A DNA stretch of 64,000 nt from Artocarpus heterophyllus (GCA_025403435.1 CM046343.1:27000742-27064741); one strand, 5' to 3'. Positions 22,778 to 35,050 are shown, numbered from the stretch's first letter. Notes: generated by a model not told the origin, from the letters alone. Made by a program: numbers and translations.

Positions 22778-23003
22778 GATTTCGGCTTATTAGATCATTT
22801 TAAATCGTTGGTTACCTTGCTAAATCTAATATTGACCATAACCCAAGATTTTTGTTTAAAAAAATTTTGAGGAGAAGAAATTTTTGTTTTCATAATTACA
22901 AAAAAGTTAATGACAATTAAAAAAAATGTTACCAAAGGTGTTTTTAAAAGAAGTTTTTACTTTTCTTTGTTTTGAAAAAACTAAATACTGTTTACATAAA
23001 TGA
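22778..23003. other. AT-rich spacer before copy B
   Basis: No feature recognised. Confidence 0.4.
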
Positions 23004-23233
23004 TATTAACGCGCCCTTATAATTGCATGGTGTTGGAATGGAATGCATATAGACAAAGTAAAAAATAATAATAATAAATGAAAAGCAGATGGTCGATTGA
23101 AGACGCTTGTGCCTTGTCGTTCACTTTCGAGCTGTGGGATAGAGTTTTTATTTTTTTTCCCAACAAATTTAGCAAACAGAGCAATGAAAAACAACCATTC
23201 AAAAAAAAAAACTATGACAAACAGCATGGGATA

Positions 23234-23871
23234 TGTTGAGGGTGAGCTCGACGCCACCGCCGAAGAAATAAACTTCGGTGGTCGGCTAATAAGCTCAGCA
23301 GAACTCCGGTAAGCTTGCTATCAACCCCCGACGCGATGTACACCCTTTCGAGGTGCCTCTCAGGGCCTCCGAGGCTGCATGCCAAGTAGGCTGCCACCTC
23401 GAAATATACACTAGCTCGGGTCGGATGAATCTTACTCGCAAGCAGGCTGCTACTCGCCATTATAGGCTAACACGAGGCAGATAACTCGCCGTCCGATGGA
23501 GCCCAATCCGTCAGACGGGGGACGCGACACTTGTCACCTACTGCCTGACACACCTTGATGTGACATCCGGGTCGTGGGTAAAACCCGTCTTACACCCTAT
23601 CCAAGTGTTGGCCAATAAATAGGATGCATTTATGGCATTCTAGGGAGAAACTTCTTCTTCACACCTAACTGGTTGCCGCCCTCTGCCGAGCAAACCCTGC
23701 CTCAAGCATCGGAGAGCCATTGTCTATTAACCTACTTCTCTATTGCCTCTAAAGCGTCCCTCCTCTTATTGTAGGTACGTCTGCCTGGGCAGAGGCGAAT
23801 CGAAGGAGAGTCAGACCGTGCGCAGCTGCACGCGATGTTGATCCGACGTCGGATCACGGTAAGCATCAACA
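23234..23871 (+). repeat. Gypsy 5' LTR
   Basis: TGTTGAGGG...CATCAACA. The TATA position reads AATAAATAGG (23614-23623), whereas the 3' LTR has TATAAATAGG, so the promoter of this copy has lost the first T of the box. Confidence 0.95.
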
Positions 23872-23874
23872 TTT

Positions 23875-23891
23875 TGGCGCTAGAAGGAGGG
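23875..23891 (+). promoter_or_regulatory. Gypsy primer-binding site
   Basis: TGGCGCTAGAAGGAGGG three bases after the LTR. The leading TGG matches the tRNA CCA end. The tRNA identity was not established; it is not initiator Met. Confidence 0.8.
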
Positions 23892-23931
23892 CGCCTACGC
23901 CTTCACCCAAACGTCAGCTACATTACCTCTA

Positions 23932-25465
23932 ATGCTCGAGATGACGACTAGAGGAAACGTCAGAGACGATACAGCTCGACAAGAGGGGTCAGGCGATGCA
24001 AGAAATAGGCAACAGAACACGGGTAGGCCTAGGGGCCGTCCCCGGACCGCGAGGTCCCGGTCCGGGGGGCAGGGAAGCACGGCCAGGGCTGAGCCTGCGG
24101 ATGCCTCGACCGCTCAGGACCCGATTCGAGAACTCACGAACGCAGTCTGGATCCTAAAGCAAAAGCTTGCACAGCAGGCTCAGCGCCAGGCTGCACCAAC
24201 TCTACCGCCCTCGGCCCAGGCTGACCAGGCTGGAGGTCAGATAAAGTGAAGTGCAGCCGACCATGAGAAAGCCCACTCTGAGCAGTCTAGAGGATCCACT
24301 CGCGGCATCTTGGCCAACAACAGATTGGTCCAAGAAGGCCGTCTTAGACACTAAGTGGCTCGCGCTCCTTCGCCACAAGGTTCTCGAGCCTCAGTATTTG
24401 ACAGGCTCAGATCTCAGGGAGCAAACCGGAACCGCCAGCCCGGAACTGGAGGCCGTGCTAAGGGCGGAGTACCTTATCGGGTCGAACTGCCCGAAGACAC
24501 TAACAGCCGCCAGTTTCGGGCACTGCAATGCCAGATCGACGAGATTTGAAATTGTCGATTTGGCCTAGACGAGACAAGAGCTTAGGATCCACCCTTTTCG
24601 GATAATATAATGCAGACCTCTATGCCACCGAAGTTTAAAGTACTGCAAATCAAGTCCTACGACGGAACAACAAACGCGGACGAGCATGTTGAACTCTTCC
24701 GAGGGCATATGCTACGACAGAATGCTAGCGATGCAGCGATGTGCAAAGCTTTTTCGCTCACACTGACAGGTCCTACTCGGCAATGGTTCTGTCGGCTCGA
24801 ACCTTCATCTATTTTTTCTTTCCGGCAGCTAGCCAACGCCTTCTCTTCGGCATTTTCTACGACGAAAACGCGGAGGAAAGAAATTACATACCTGTATGCT
24901 GTCAAACAAAGAGACGTCAATGTCAACGACTATATCAATCGGTTCACCCGGGTAGCTCTTGAGGTCAAGCACGTCGAAGACGAGACCCTCAAGCACATTT
25001 TTGTAGGGGTCTCCGAGATGAAAAATTGACCTGGTCACTGGCCTTCGAGCAACGAGCACATTTTCTCAAATGCTCGGCTATGCCCAGAGACATGCCGATG
25101 TTGCTGAATATATGAAAAGTCATAAGGAAGAAGCCGGCCCTAGCGGCACAAAGAAGGATAAAAAGCAGAAGAAAGCGCCGGAAAAGAGCAACGTCGAGCA
25201 GAGCAAGAAGCAGAAGAAAGAGAAGAAATCCGAGAAGCCAAAGGGGCCGACCGATAAATTTCAAAGCTACACACCGCTAGTGGCGACCATCGACGAGTTG
25301 CTCACCCAGGTAAGTGGCAAGAATTTGTTAACACAACCACCCAAGCTCTGGGGGAGCAAGGTGAAGCGAAATCAATCAAGGTTTTATGAATTTCCCAAGG
25401 ATGTGGGGCATAGTACTCGCGAATGTATCCAGCTGAATGACCAAATCGAAAGGCTGGTTTGAGAA
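23932..25465 (+). pseudogene. Gypsy gag remnant
   Basis: An N-terminal basic, low-complexity part (23932-24249, many Arg/Gly/Gln) is followed by a frameshifted linker. The retrotransposon gag domain lies at 24610-25029 (KVLQIKSYDGTTNADEHV, QWFCRLEPSSI, FSFRQLANAF). A Lys-rich stretch (25140-25250) and the terminal FYEFPKDVGHSTRECIQLND at about 25380-25440 correspond to the Cys/His region preceding protease in Tat elements; the expected first Cys of CEFH is replaced. At least three breaks separate the pieces. The product would be the particle protein. Confidence 0.85.
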
Positions 25466-25471
25466 GGCCAT

Positions 25472-26410
25472 TTGCAAGAATTTGTTGAGCGGGTTATAAC
25501 CCCCACGTCCACCTCGGGAAGAAATGATCTGTCGAGCCGAGACGTAACCACCCGCGCCAGAACCGACACTGGGAACACCTCGGATCCCCCGAATATCGTT
25601 CACACGATATTTGGCGGGCTTGTTAACGGGGACACATTGAGTGGACGGCGTTCGTATGTCAGAGAAGCTCGGCTAGTCGAGTGGGGTGAATTCATAAACA
25701 TATCTGAGCATATCAACAAGACATGTCGTCAAGAAGACACCCCAATCACGTTTACCGAGGAGGAAGCAGACCGGTTAATGCACCCGCACAATGATGCTCT
25801 AGTGTGCGAACTACCCATCGCCAACAACATAGTACGGCGTGTTCTAATCGACAACGGCAGCTCAGCCGACATCCTCTTCAAGCAAGCCTTTGACAAATTG
25901 AGGATAAGCAACGCCCCTTTGGTCTCGATTCGGACCCCGCTTTATGGCTTTGCGGGAGAATGTGTCCGAGCAGTAGGGAAGGTCGGCTTGCCCGTGACCT
26001 TCAAAGAAGGAGCTGCTCGGGTCACTCGGGTTGTTGACTTTTTGGTCGTCGACAAACCCTCCTAGTATAACATCATCATTGGCCGACAAACGCTGAACGC
26101 TTTGAAGGCCATAGTCTCCACATATCACTTGGCCATGAAATTCCCCACGGATGGCGGTGTCAGAGTGGTCCGCTCATCCCATATGGATTCCCGAGCTTGT
26201 TACGCCAGTGCCGTAAAAGCAGCCACAGCTCTACACCAAGGCGTCTCGGCCATCTATTTGGTTGATGAAACGGATCTCCTTACCGACCCGACACCCAAGA
26301 TGTTGGCAGACTTAGACCTCAGATTGCTCGAGGAAGAGGTAAGAGCCACCCCGGTCGAAGATTTGGTGTTGTTCTCCCTAGACCTCGAGAGGCCCGAACA
26401 CACCGTTTAA
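25472..26410 (+). pseudogene. Gypsy aspartic protease region
   Basis: The retropepsin active-site block VLIDNGSSADILF sits near 25846-25884. The Asn in DNGSS (instead of Thr in DTGSS) is a variant common in plant Gypsy elements. TPLYGFAGECVRAVGKV follows, as in the family. A TAG at 26063 ends this frame; the chain resumes with YNIIIGRQTLN-like residues and continues at 26102-26410 into the linker to RT. It would cleave the element's polyprotein. Confidence 0.85.
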
Positions 26411-26419
26411 CTCGGATCG

Positions 26420-27480
26420 CAGCTGAGACCTGAGATCCGGGCCGACCTGGAAAGGCTTCTTATCGAATATCGGGATGTTTTTGCGTGGTCCCACGAGGAC
26501 ATGCCCGGCATTGATCCTAGTGTCATCAGCCATCGACTTAATGTCCAACCTAGCCACAGGCCAGTGATACAGAAAAGAAGGGCTTTTAACCCGAAAAGGT
26601 ACGCTGCAATAAACGAAGAAGTCCAAAAGCTCCTCAAGGCTAGATTCATCAGAGAAGTCAAGTACCCAGAATGGTTAGCAAATGTTGTCCTCGTCAAAAA
26701 GGCGAACGACAAATGGCGGGTCTGCATTGACTATACCGATCTCAACAAGGCCTGCCCGAAGGATTGCTTTCCACTTCCTCGGATAGATCAGCTCGTCGAT
26801 GCCACTGCCGGCCACGAGCTCCTGAGCTTTATGGACGCGTACTCCGGGTACAATCAGATAAAGATGGCCGAGGAAGATCAAGTGAAAACTGCCTTCGTTA
26901 CCGACCAGGGCTTATACTGCTACGTGGTGATGCCTTTCGGCCTGAAGAATGCTGGAGCTACATACCAATGCCTCGTCAATAAGATGTTTGCTCGGCTGAT
27001 CGGGAAAACTATGGAGGTCTACGTTGATGACATGCTAGTAAAGTCTGTCCGAGCAGAAGACCACATAGCAGACATTCGAGCAAGCTTCGACATTCTCTGG
27101 GAGTATGGGATGAAACTCAACCCGACGAAATATGCGTTAGGTGTAAGCTCATGCAAATTCCTCAGATTTTTGGTTAATCAACGAGGCATCGAGGTTAACC
27201 CAACAAAGGCCCAAGCAATCATTGATAAAAGACGTACAACGTCTTACCGACATGGTGGTAGCCCTGTCACGGTTTGTCTCCCGAGCTACCGACAAGTGCC
27301 ACCCATTTTTCAAGGCACTCAAGGGGAAGTGTGAATGGAGCAGGGAGTGTGAGGAAGCCTTTCAAAGCCTGAAGACCTACTTAGCCATGTCCCCGCTCCT
27401 GTACAAATCTTTGCTCGATGAAGCTTTAACCGCATATTTAGCGGTGTCTGAGAAAGCTGTCAGCTCGGTCTTAGTCTGAG
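26420..27480 (+). pseudogene. Gypsy reverse transcriptase and RNase H
   Basis: RT motifs are in order: FNPKRYAAINEEVQKLL, WRVCIDYTDLNKACPKD, FMDAYSGYNQI (first catalytic Asp), MPFGLKNAGATYQ, and the YVDD box at 27020-27031. After a frameshift near 27225 the chain continues with FFKALKG...W..ECEEAFQSLKTYL, the RT/RNase H connection, until TGA near 27480. The TAA at 26408 separates it from the protease frame. Confidence 0.92.
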
Positions 27481-28364
27481 ATGAAGATGGAGTCCAAAGG
27501 CCCGTTTACTACACAAGCCACGCATTCTAAGGTGCTGAGGAGCGCTACCCGCCGCTCGAAAAGTTGGCCTTTGCTCTGATTACTTAGGTCCGAAAGTTAT
27601 GACCGTACTATCAAGGCCATACCATCAACGTCCCGACCAAATTCCCTCTTCGGCAAGTACTCCAGAGTCTGGAGATATCGGGCCGTATGGCCAAGTGGTC
27701 AGTAGAGCTCGGCCAGTACGATGTGCATTTCGTGCCGAGGACGGCCATCAAAGCTCAAGCTCTAGCAGACTTCATCGTAGAATTCACAGATGTCGGACAG
27801 GCGACTCCGCTCATCGAGAAGTCACCTGTCGAAGTGCATGATGCACCCAGCTGTAGTGAGGACAGTGTTACCCCAGAGCCGGACTAGAAACTGCACGTCG
27901 ACGAATCTTCTTGCGTTGACGGGTCGGGCGCCGGGCTGATCTTAACCAGCCTAGACGGATATAAGGTTATCTATGCCATCCGGTTTGAATTTAAGGCCTC
28001 CAACAATGAAGCAAAATACGAGGCTCTTCTGGCCGGGCTTCGAATCGCCCGAGATCTCGGGGTAGATCGCATCACCATCCACAGCGACTCAATGCTTGTG
28101 GTTAAGCAGGTCACTGGGGGATTTCAGGCCCGAGCAGATTCCATGGCTGCATATTTGCAAGAAGTGAAACAACTGCTTGGACAATTTAAGTCTTACTCTT
28201 TCAAGCAGATCCCCCGGTCAGAAAACGCAGAAGCCGACGCCCTCGCCCGATTAGCTTCCGGCTTGGGCGGAAGCGATGTAACCTCGGTCCCCATTGAAAG
28301 ACTTGCCGAGCCGAGCATTGTCAAGAAAGTCTTAAGTGTAGCCGAAGATCCCAAGACCACATGA
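27481..28364 (+). pseudogene. Gypsy second (archaeal-type) RNase H
   Basis: The remainder of the first RNase H and tether (27490-27880) are broken by stops. From about 27893, HVDESSCVDGSGAG, NNEAKYEALLAGLRIA and IHSDSMLVVKQVTGG provide the D-E-D pattern of an RVT_3 RNase H, ending with ENAEADALARLAS. This extra RNase H is diagnostic of the Tat lineage. The frame at 28092-28364 is the longest clean piece. Confidence 0.88.
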
Positions 28365-29580
28365 ATGAACCTGATCATCCGATACCTGACCACAGCCGAA
28401 TTACCCGACAACCGAGAAGAGGCACGTCATTTACAAAAAAGCTCAGCTCGGTATTCGATGATCGGTGAAAAATTATACCGAAGAGGCTACACCACACCAT
28501 GCTTAAAATGCTTGGATCCCAAAGAGGCCGAATATCTAATGAGAGAAATCCACGAGGGCCTATGCGGCAACCACTCCGGAGGGCATTCTTTAGCCCAAAA
28601 GTGCCTTCAATAGGGCTATTACTGGCCGACCATGCAACAAGCCTACGGGGATTTTGCTAGGAAATGCCTCAAATGCCAGCAGTTTGCCAGAATGCCTGGA
28701 TCTCACGTCGAGCCGCTCGCTTCGGTGACCTCGACATGACCGTTTGCAAAATGGGCCATCGACTTGATCGGACTCCTCTCGTCGGCCCGATCACAATTCA
28801 AGTACTGCATCGTGGCCATAGACTACCTTACAAAGTGGATTAAAGTTGAACCCTCTACCAACATGAATGAAGCAAAGTGCACCAACTTCGTGTGGAAGAA
28901 CATTATTTGCCGGTTTGGAATCCCGCACACTATTGTGACCGATAATGCCAAACAGTTTGAATCTTCGGGTCTCCTCCGCCTATGTGAAAAGCTCGGCATT
29001 AGGAAGGCCTTCTCCTCCCCGAGCTATCCGCAGAGTAACGGCCAGGTGGAGGCTATGAATAAAACAATTAAAGACAACCTGTAGAAAAAACTCGAGTGGC
29101 TCAAGGGTGCATGGATTGACGAGCTCCCACAAGTGCTCTAGGCATACCGAACAACTGCCCGGACGGCTACCGGAGAAACTCCATTCTCCCTCGTATATGG
29201 GGCAGAGGCTGTCATCTCGGCTGAAGTAGGGCTGCCTCGCTTCAGAATCGAACAGTATGAGGAGACTCTGAACACATAATTGATGATGACCGAGCTCGAT
29301 CTACTTGAAGAGAAAAGAAACCAGACAACGATCCGTAACGTAGTTTGGAATCAAGTAGTAGCTCGGTATTACAATAAGAGAGTCCAGTCCAAAAGTTTTA
29401 AGGTCGGAGACTTGGTACTGAAGAAAGTCACGGTTTATCAACCCAGCCTCGGGTCCTTTGGTCCGAAGTAGGAGGGTCCATTTAGGGTCGATGACATCGT
29501 ACGACCGGGCACATACAGATTATCTAACATGGAAGGAAATCAGCTCGGGCATCCTTGGAACGCCAAGCTTCTGAAAAGAT
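28365..29580 (+). pseudogene. Gypsy integrase
   Basis: The zinc-binding HHCC segment (HEGLCGNHSGGHSLA...C..C near 28550-28690) has a TAG at 28612 where the family has a Gln. The catalytic core is at 28764-29084: AIDYLTKWI (D), VTDNAKQF (D), SNGQVEAMNK (E). The C-terminal part (29280-29471, VQSKSFKVGDLVLKK) precedes the end near 29580. Further stops (28738, 29082, 29140, 29278) are mostly single transitions from Gln or Trp codons. Confidence 0.9.
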
Positions 29581-30413
29581 TCTTTTGCTAAATTCAAGAC
29601 CAGAAACCCTTTTTGACCTCTGGCCAGAATTCTTTTGTAACTAAACCTACCGAATAGGACTAGAAAAATGTATGTACATATCACATTAATAGAATACAAC
29701 TTTCCTACACCATTCCACTTGAGCAATGCGTTTGAAGAAAATGTGGATCCTAGAAAGAACGCCGTAACTCTAGCTCGGAGGACAAAACAATAACTCCCGA
29801 CAAGGGAGGGTCGTCCTGATTAACCGGGCTGGGAGGCTGGGAGGCATACCGACCTTAGGTCTATCATCGTACGGACAACCCAGTAAGTTGATTAAAACAA
29901 CAGCGTGCCCAACGAGTCCTACACTCGTAAAGTTTCTTCAAAACTTAAACAAGTCTAGGGGCCAATAGGGTAGGGGTAGCCACACGCCGTTGTGCTCTGC
30001 CCGGTTGAGAGCAGAAACCTAAACCTCGCTCGGATTAACTAAGCAGACAAGGACAACTACTCGGATTAACTGAGAAAGTAGGGGATACCACCCCTGCTCG
30101 GATAACTCGATAGCTATCGAGACGAAACTCGATCCCAACCAGGAATTTCGAAGACCGAAGTATATGGTTACTCGACAGTTCAAGGCTGTAACTGTATCTT
30201 CGAGGAACCTCTCACGTCGAAACGAGAACATATTATCCCGAGGACACTCGCACTTGGAAAACATTTAAAAGAAAAATGCAAACAACAATCCGAGAAGAGA
30301 AGAACGGGAAATAAATTTTATTTATAGGGGAGGTACAATTAACCGGGCACCTCCCAAGCCCGGACAAACGCAAAAAAAAGAGAGAAAGAGATATGCTAAA
30401 CATTGGCCTAAGC
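29581..30413. other. Spacer between pol and antisense gene
   Basis: About 830 bp without a recognised coding region; part of the Gypsy element. Confidence 0.6.
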
Positions 30414-32912
30414 CTAGGTTTCCTCCCCAGCCATGTCTTCCTCGCCTCCACCACCGGCTGTGCTCTGTCCATCTCCATCGTCATCGCCGTCTACTACGAC
30501 GACCTCCTCCTCGCTCTGTTGTTGCTAAGCAGCGCCTTGATCGGGCTCGATAATGAGCGACCAATCGAAGCCCTCTGCCTCAGGGTGCTACCTGATCAGG
30601 TGTTCGCGGAGGTCGGTCATGCCCTAATAGTAGAGATCGGCGTACTCTAGGGATGCCTTAAATTCATCCACAGCTCGGGCCAGACATCCTGGAAACTCGT
30701 CCACAAAGTGCTGGTGCTCGGCCTGTAGGGATGTCAGCTGCCCTTTAAGCTGTGCAGCTTCATCCCTTGCCTCTCTAGCCTGCCTCCAAGCCTCCTTGGC
30801 CTTCTGGGCTTCCTCCTGGGCCTGAGAAAGAGACTCATTGGCTTGGTCTAGCTCAATGTTCTTAGCACCAAGCTTCTTGTCCGCATCCAGCTTCCTGAGG
30901 AAGGTTTTCTTGTGCATCTCCTTCTCCTTATGGATGTCTTTCATCCCGATGGAGTGGACTATGTGTAGAATGGCACTCGTCTGCAGGAAACAAGATGTCA
31001 GTGCTCGGCAGTGTGATAAAGGAGGAATTTAAATGCTCGGTCCGGACGAATACTTACGATGGCTGCAGCTCGAAAGGCCGTATTGCACAGACTCTGGAAC
31101 TCCTCCCTGCGGATATTCATAAAAAAGTCATCCTAGGGCATTACATCCCCGAGACGTTCGAGAATGATGCCGCGGTAGTCCGGGCGCCTTCTCTGCGGAT
31201 CCTCGGACTAGCCTCCTACCGTGTCGTTGACTAGCGTCACTTCCAGCGCGTCCCTAGTCAGCGGAGGCGGAGGTGGCGGTACTTGGACTGATGTGAAAAC
31301 TTGCTCGGGTTGAGAGGGAAGCTCTGGCCTGGGAGTCCACTTACGCTTCCTATCGGTCTCGATGGCCTTGCCCTTTTGTTTTCTCAAGCTCTCCATCAGA
31401 GCCCGTCTCTCAGCAGCGGGCTCGGCCGCGAAGACATTTCTGCACAACAGAGCCCCAAGTCAGAATGAGGTCGGCACAAAAAAAAAAAACTCAGGGCTGA
31501 CCTCCGATTCGGAGTTGGGGGGACGGGTATAAGAGCCGAATCACGTCCTCGAGGTCCTCGTCGGCTACAGGTGGCCCCGCATCGAAGGAGCCACTCGACG
31601 AGTCCTCAGAATTGGACGAAGAAGGCTCCCTCGTCGACCACCCGGATCAGGAAGTGCTTGGCCTCGAGACATCAACGGCACCAGGCCGAGCAATTGTAAC
31701 ATGCCCGGTACCCCGGGCAAGACGCACTGTTTGGGGATTTATTCTACTGGATTCCCCGAACCAGTTGTAACCGGATAAAGTTTCCTTCCTGAGAAGGAAG
31801 GACTGCTGCCTGGTCAACTCTGGCTTTTCGAACAGGTCTTCGATCGCCATGATCACGTGGCTCAGTGCCCAAGGCCACTTGGTCCACACATGCCCTTGCT
31901 CGAACGACCTTGGCACGTGTTGGTCTGCAGGCACGATCTTACCAGCTTGGGCTAAATAATTACCCCCGATGTAAAACCATTTGTACTTCCAGAGTTTATT
32001 CGAGTCGGAGTTGCCCAAGATAAAATCTTTCCAGAAGCCAGTGACGCAATACCAACCGGACTGCCGAGGAAGCTTCTTCATCTTGTACACTTGCTTGAAA
32101 GCTTCCAGCAGCATCTCGGTGTCCCGGTGGTACCTCCACAGCACGTACATCACGATCAGCGACCTGTAGCTATTCGGGTTCAGCTGAGCCGGGCACACGT
32201 TAAAATCATTGAGTGCCCGGCGCAAGAATGGGTGGAATGGGAGGCGCAGCCCGGCCTTGAAGAACTCGGCATAAAGTGTGATACATCCCTCGGGCGCGTC
32301 CAAAGGTGAATCACCCTCGTCGGGAACAGTGAGGAACACGTCGTCCGGGATACTGTACTCGGCGCTTAGATACTCCAACTGCGACACCGTGATGGCACTT
32401 GTATAACCCGCGGCTGAGGTCTGCCCGGGCCGGGTTACCCGGTACGCCGTCAAGCCTCGAACGCGGGTGACTTGGATCTCCTCTTCCATCTCGGGCTGCT
32501 TTGCTTCCACCTCCTCGGTTACACGTTCCTCATCAAAAACGTCCACTGTTATCACCCCCGCAACTTGGACTGGAGCTCCAGCATCCCGGCCGGATGTGCT
32601 CGGGGCATCGTCGCGCTCTTGTAGCTCGACCCTCTCCCTTGAAAGAACTCGGGATGAGCCCGCAGTAGCCGACCCGACATAAGGGTCCTGCTCCCTGGAC
32701 GGCCTAATCGGCCTTTGCCCGTCCAGCATGTTGAGGAACTCCTGCTCGGGTACCGTTTGGGAGTCAACCCTCAGGATTTGCTTGAGTCGGCCAGCCCCGT
32801 CTCGTCTTGGAGACGCTCCCTCGACGTCGGTCTGAGTGGTGGATGAACTACTTCTTGTGCTGCTTTTCGACCAGGAAACTTCTAAATCCTGAGAATCTGT
32901 AACATCACTCAT
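30414..32912 (-). pseudogene. Antisense three-exon gene of the Tat element (Transposase_28-like)
   Basis: Minus-strand gene inside the Gypsy element. Exon 1 (32912-31502): 421 clean codons, then one TGA at 31647 and an in-frame continuation SGWSTREPSSSNSED. The LYAEFFKAGLRLPFHPFLRR, LNDFNVCPAQLNPNSYR and WYCVTGF..FI motifs match the Transposase_28 (putative gypsy-type transposon) family. Intron 1 is 31501-31440 (GTCAGC...TGTGCAG). Exon 2 (31439-31058) is Pro-rich then ..QSLCNTAFRAAAIV. Intron 2 is 31057-30981 (GTAAGT...CTGCAG). Exon 3 (30980-30414) is a coiled coil rich in K/E/A/Q and an acidic tail EEDMAGEET. Further stops lie in exons 2 and 3. Function is unknown; comparable antisense frames are reported in Tat/Grande elements. 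Confidence 0.8.
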
Positions 32913-33056
32913 TTTGACACCGTTGGGAAATTACCTGCTCGGGTATGGAAGCTCGGGAAAATATGATCCTCGGGTTGATGACTATGGCTCGGCAGCTAAA
33001 ACTCTTCGAGTGTAAAAATTTTGAGAATTGAGTGAGAATGACAGAGAGAATGGCCC

Positions 33057-33064
33057 TATTTATA
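33057..33064 (-). promoter_or_regulatory. TATA box of the antisense gene
   Basis: TATAAATA on the minus strand (context GGCTATAAATAGGG), about 145 bp upstream of the antisense ATG at 32912, with a pyrimidine-rich leader between. This places an independent promoter just inside the 3' LTR, firing back into the element. Confidence 0.75.
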
Positions 33065-33281
33065 GCCATTTCAGGCGGAAAATTTGAGAGCAAAAAACTA
33101 AGAGGCGCTATCATTACGCCTGTCAGGTGGCGCAGTCGACCGCAGAACGACACGCATCCTCCGTCTGATCCGCGCGTCTCTTCGCCTCATCCCCCTTTGA
33201 AGTGTCATTTTGGCCTTCCTCCTATCAACCGACCTAACCTACTCGGCATAGTCCACCCGGCCAGACACCGACCAGGTGAAC

Positions 33282-33292
33282 TGGGGGGCTAA
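33282..33292 (+). promoter_or_regulatory. Gypsy polypurine tract
   Basis: TGGGGGGCTAA immediately before the 3' LTR; primes plus-strand DNA synthesis. Confidence 0.85.
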
Positions 33293-33930
33293 TATTGAGG
33301 GTGAGCTCGGCACCACCGTCGAGAAAATAAACATCGGTGGTCGGCTAATAAGCTCGGTAGAACTCCGATAAGCTTGCTATCAACCCCCGACACGATGTAC
33401 ACCCTTCCGAGGTGCCTCTCAGGGCCTTCGAGGCTGCATGCTAAGTAGGCTGCCACCTCAGAATATACACTTGCTCGGGTCGGATGAATCTTACTCGCAA
33501 GTAGGCTGCTACTCGCCATTATAGGCTAACACGAGGCAGATAACTCGCCGTCCGATGGAGCCCAATCCATCAGACGGGGGACGCGACACTTGTCACCTTC
33601 TGCCTGACACACCTTGATGTGACACCCAGGTCGTGGGTAAAACCCGTCTTACACTCGATCCAAGTGGTGGCCTATAAATAGGATGCATTTATGGCATTCT
33701 AGGGAGAGACTTCTTCTTCACACCTAACTGGTTGCCGTCCTCTGCCGAGCAAACCTTGCCTTGAGTATCGGAGAGCCCTTGTCTATTGACCTACTTCTCT
33801 ATTGCCTCCGAAGCGTCCCTCCTCTTGTTACAGGTACGTCCGCTCGAGCAGAGGCGAATCGAAGGAGAGTAGGACCGTGCGCAGCCGCACGCAGTGTTGA
33901 TCCGACGTCGGATTACGGTAAGCATCAACA
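33293..33930 (+). repeat. Gypsy 3' LTR
   Basis: 638 bp, same length as the 5' LTR. The first dinucleotide is TA instead of TG. The TATA box TATAAATA is intact at 33673-33680. Confidence 0.95.
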
Positions 33931-34257
33931 GGATACATGACATGAGAAACACAAATTAGAAATTTGACGAAAAGTGCTCTTATCAAACAAAACATATCAG
34001 ACACTTTTTTCATTCCAACAAACCAAAAACGGAATCACATGGTACATCAGTAATAACATAACATACGGGACATTTGTTTTTATGGTGACTTAATATACCA
34101 ATACACTATGGGAAACCATAACATCTGTTACCTTAAAACTACGTGAAACTATCTCTTTCCTATCTAAACAACAACAAGAACAACAACAGTATAACAGAGC
34201 AAAGCAAAGGCCAAAGCTAAAAACAGAGTCAGTAATGGTTTCCCCCAACAGTGCAGG

Positions 34258-34905
34258 TCAAAGCGCCAAAGTCTCGTCGTTAGCTTCCGCATAAGAGTCG
34301 TGGCCGTCTTCTGGGGAAATTTGATATTCACCGACTTGGGGTAAAGGAAGAGGGGCTTGTGACTCTATATCTATTTCTGCTTCCAGTTGATGGTGATGAG
34401 TGAGAGTGGAGTTGATATGAAGATTCCACACAGGTAAAGCTTCGAGCTTTTTATTGACCCAACCCAAAAAGCGCCAAAGCAAGAAGAGAATTGAAGAAAA
34501 GAACAAGGCAAAGATAATGATGGCAGGATAAGCGTACCAGAAAAGATCTCGGGGAAGCATGAGCGAACCCACAAGTAAAACAGAGAGGTGAAGCGAAAAG
34601 TTGCCTAATTGGAAGCGGATGAGGTGGGTGGTGTTGTTAAGTGGAGAAGTGATGGGGACTTTCACGGAAGTGACAGAATATAAGAGAAGCATGAAAACGG
34701 TAAAACAGAGGTTGGTCCAAGTAGTTTGGCGGGGATTAATGAAAAAATGGAAAGGATCCCAATTATCCCATTCATAGGGATTGGGAAGACCAGCTTCGGA
34801 TTGGGATTTGAGCAAGTTTATGAAAATGGGCATGGCGTATCTCAAATCACAGTGCCCCATGGTTCTCACCAACTTTAGATGCCTAGAATTGGTTGCACTA
34901 CTCAT
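34258..34905 (-). CDS. Small multi-pass membrane protein, unknown family (intact)
   Basis: 215 codons with no interruption. Residues ~1-60 are hydrophilic with the family motif DLRYAMPIFINLL (20-32) and WDPFHFFINP. Hydrophobic segments lie at ~66-85 (CFTVFMLLLYSVTSVKVPI), ~104-118 (SLHLSVLLVGSLMLP) and ~121-150 (LFWYAYPAIIIFALFFSSILFLL). A conserved LPVWNLHINSTLTHHH follows, then an acidic, Pro-rich tail to 215. There is no signal peptide that I recognise. The start at 34905 gives the longest frame; Met16 (34860) aligns better with the short N-termini of the sister genes. A TATA box sits ~146 bp upstream and the leader is pyrimidine-rich, as in the 49-kb sister. I do not recognise the family; function unknown. 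Confidence 0.75.
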   Translation of the reverse strand: MSSATNSRHLKLVRTMGHCDLRYAMPIFINLLKSQSEAGLPNPYEWDNWDPFHFFINPRQTTWTNLCFTVFMLLLYSVTSVKVPITSPLNNTTHLIRFQLGNFSLHLSVLLVGSLMLPRDLFWYAYPAIIIFALFFSSILFLLWRFLGWVNKKLEALPVWNLHINSTLTHHHQLEAEIDIESQAPLPLPQVGEYQISPEDGHDSYAEANDETLAL

Positions 34906-35050
34906 CCTGAAATGTCTATAATATGACGAGGAGCTTTGAGAAAATGAAAAAGAGTGTGTTTTTTTTTTTTTTTTTAATGGAAAAGGAGAGAGAAATAAAG
35001 AAAGAGAGAAGCGTCGTGACTTGTGTTAGAGCAGTAGAAGGACGACCGAG

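Larger units (their letters stand above)
23234..33930 (+). mobile_element. Tat-type Ty3/Gypsy LTR retrotransposon, complete but decayed
   Basis: 10,697 bp with two 638-bp LTRs, perfect 5-bp target duplication GGATA (23229-23233 and 33931-33935), primer-binding site, polypurine tract, gag, protease, RT/RNase H, a second RNase H, integrase, and an antisense gene between integrase and 3' LTR. The second (archaeal-type) RNase H plus antisense gene are features of the Tat lineage. By hand alignment I count about 49 differences between the two LTRs (about 7.7%), so the insertion is old. Many in-frame stops and frameshifts make it non-autonomous now. Confidence 0.96.
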
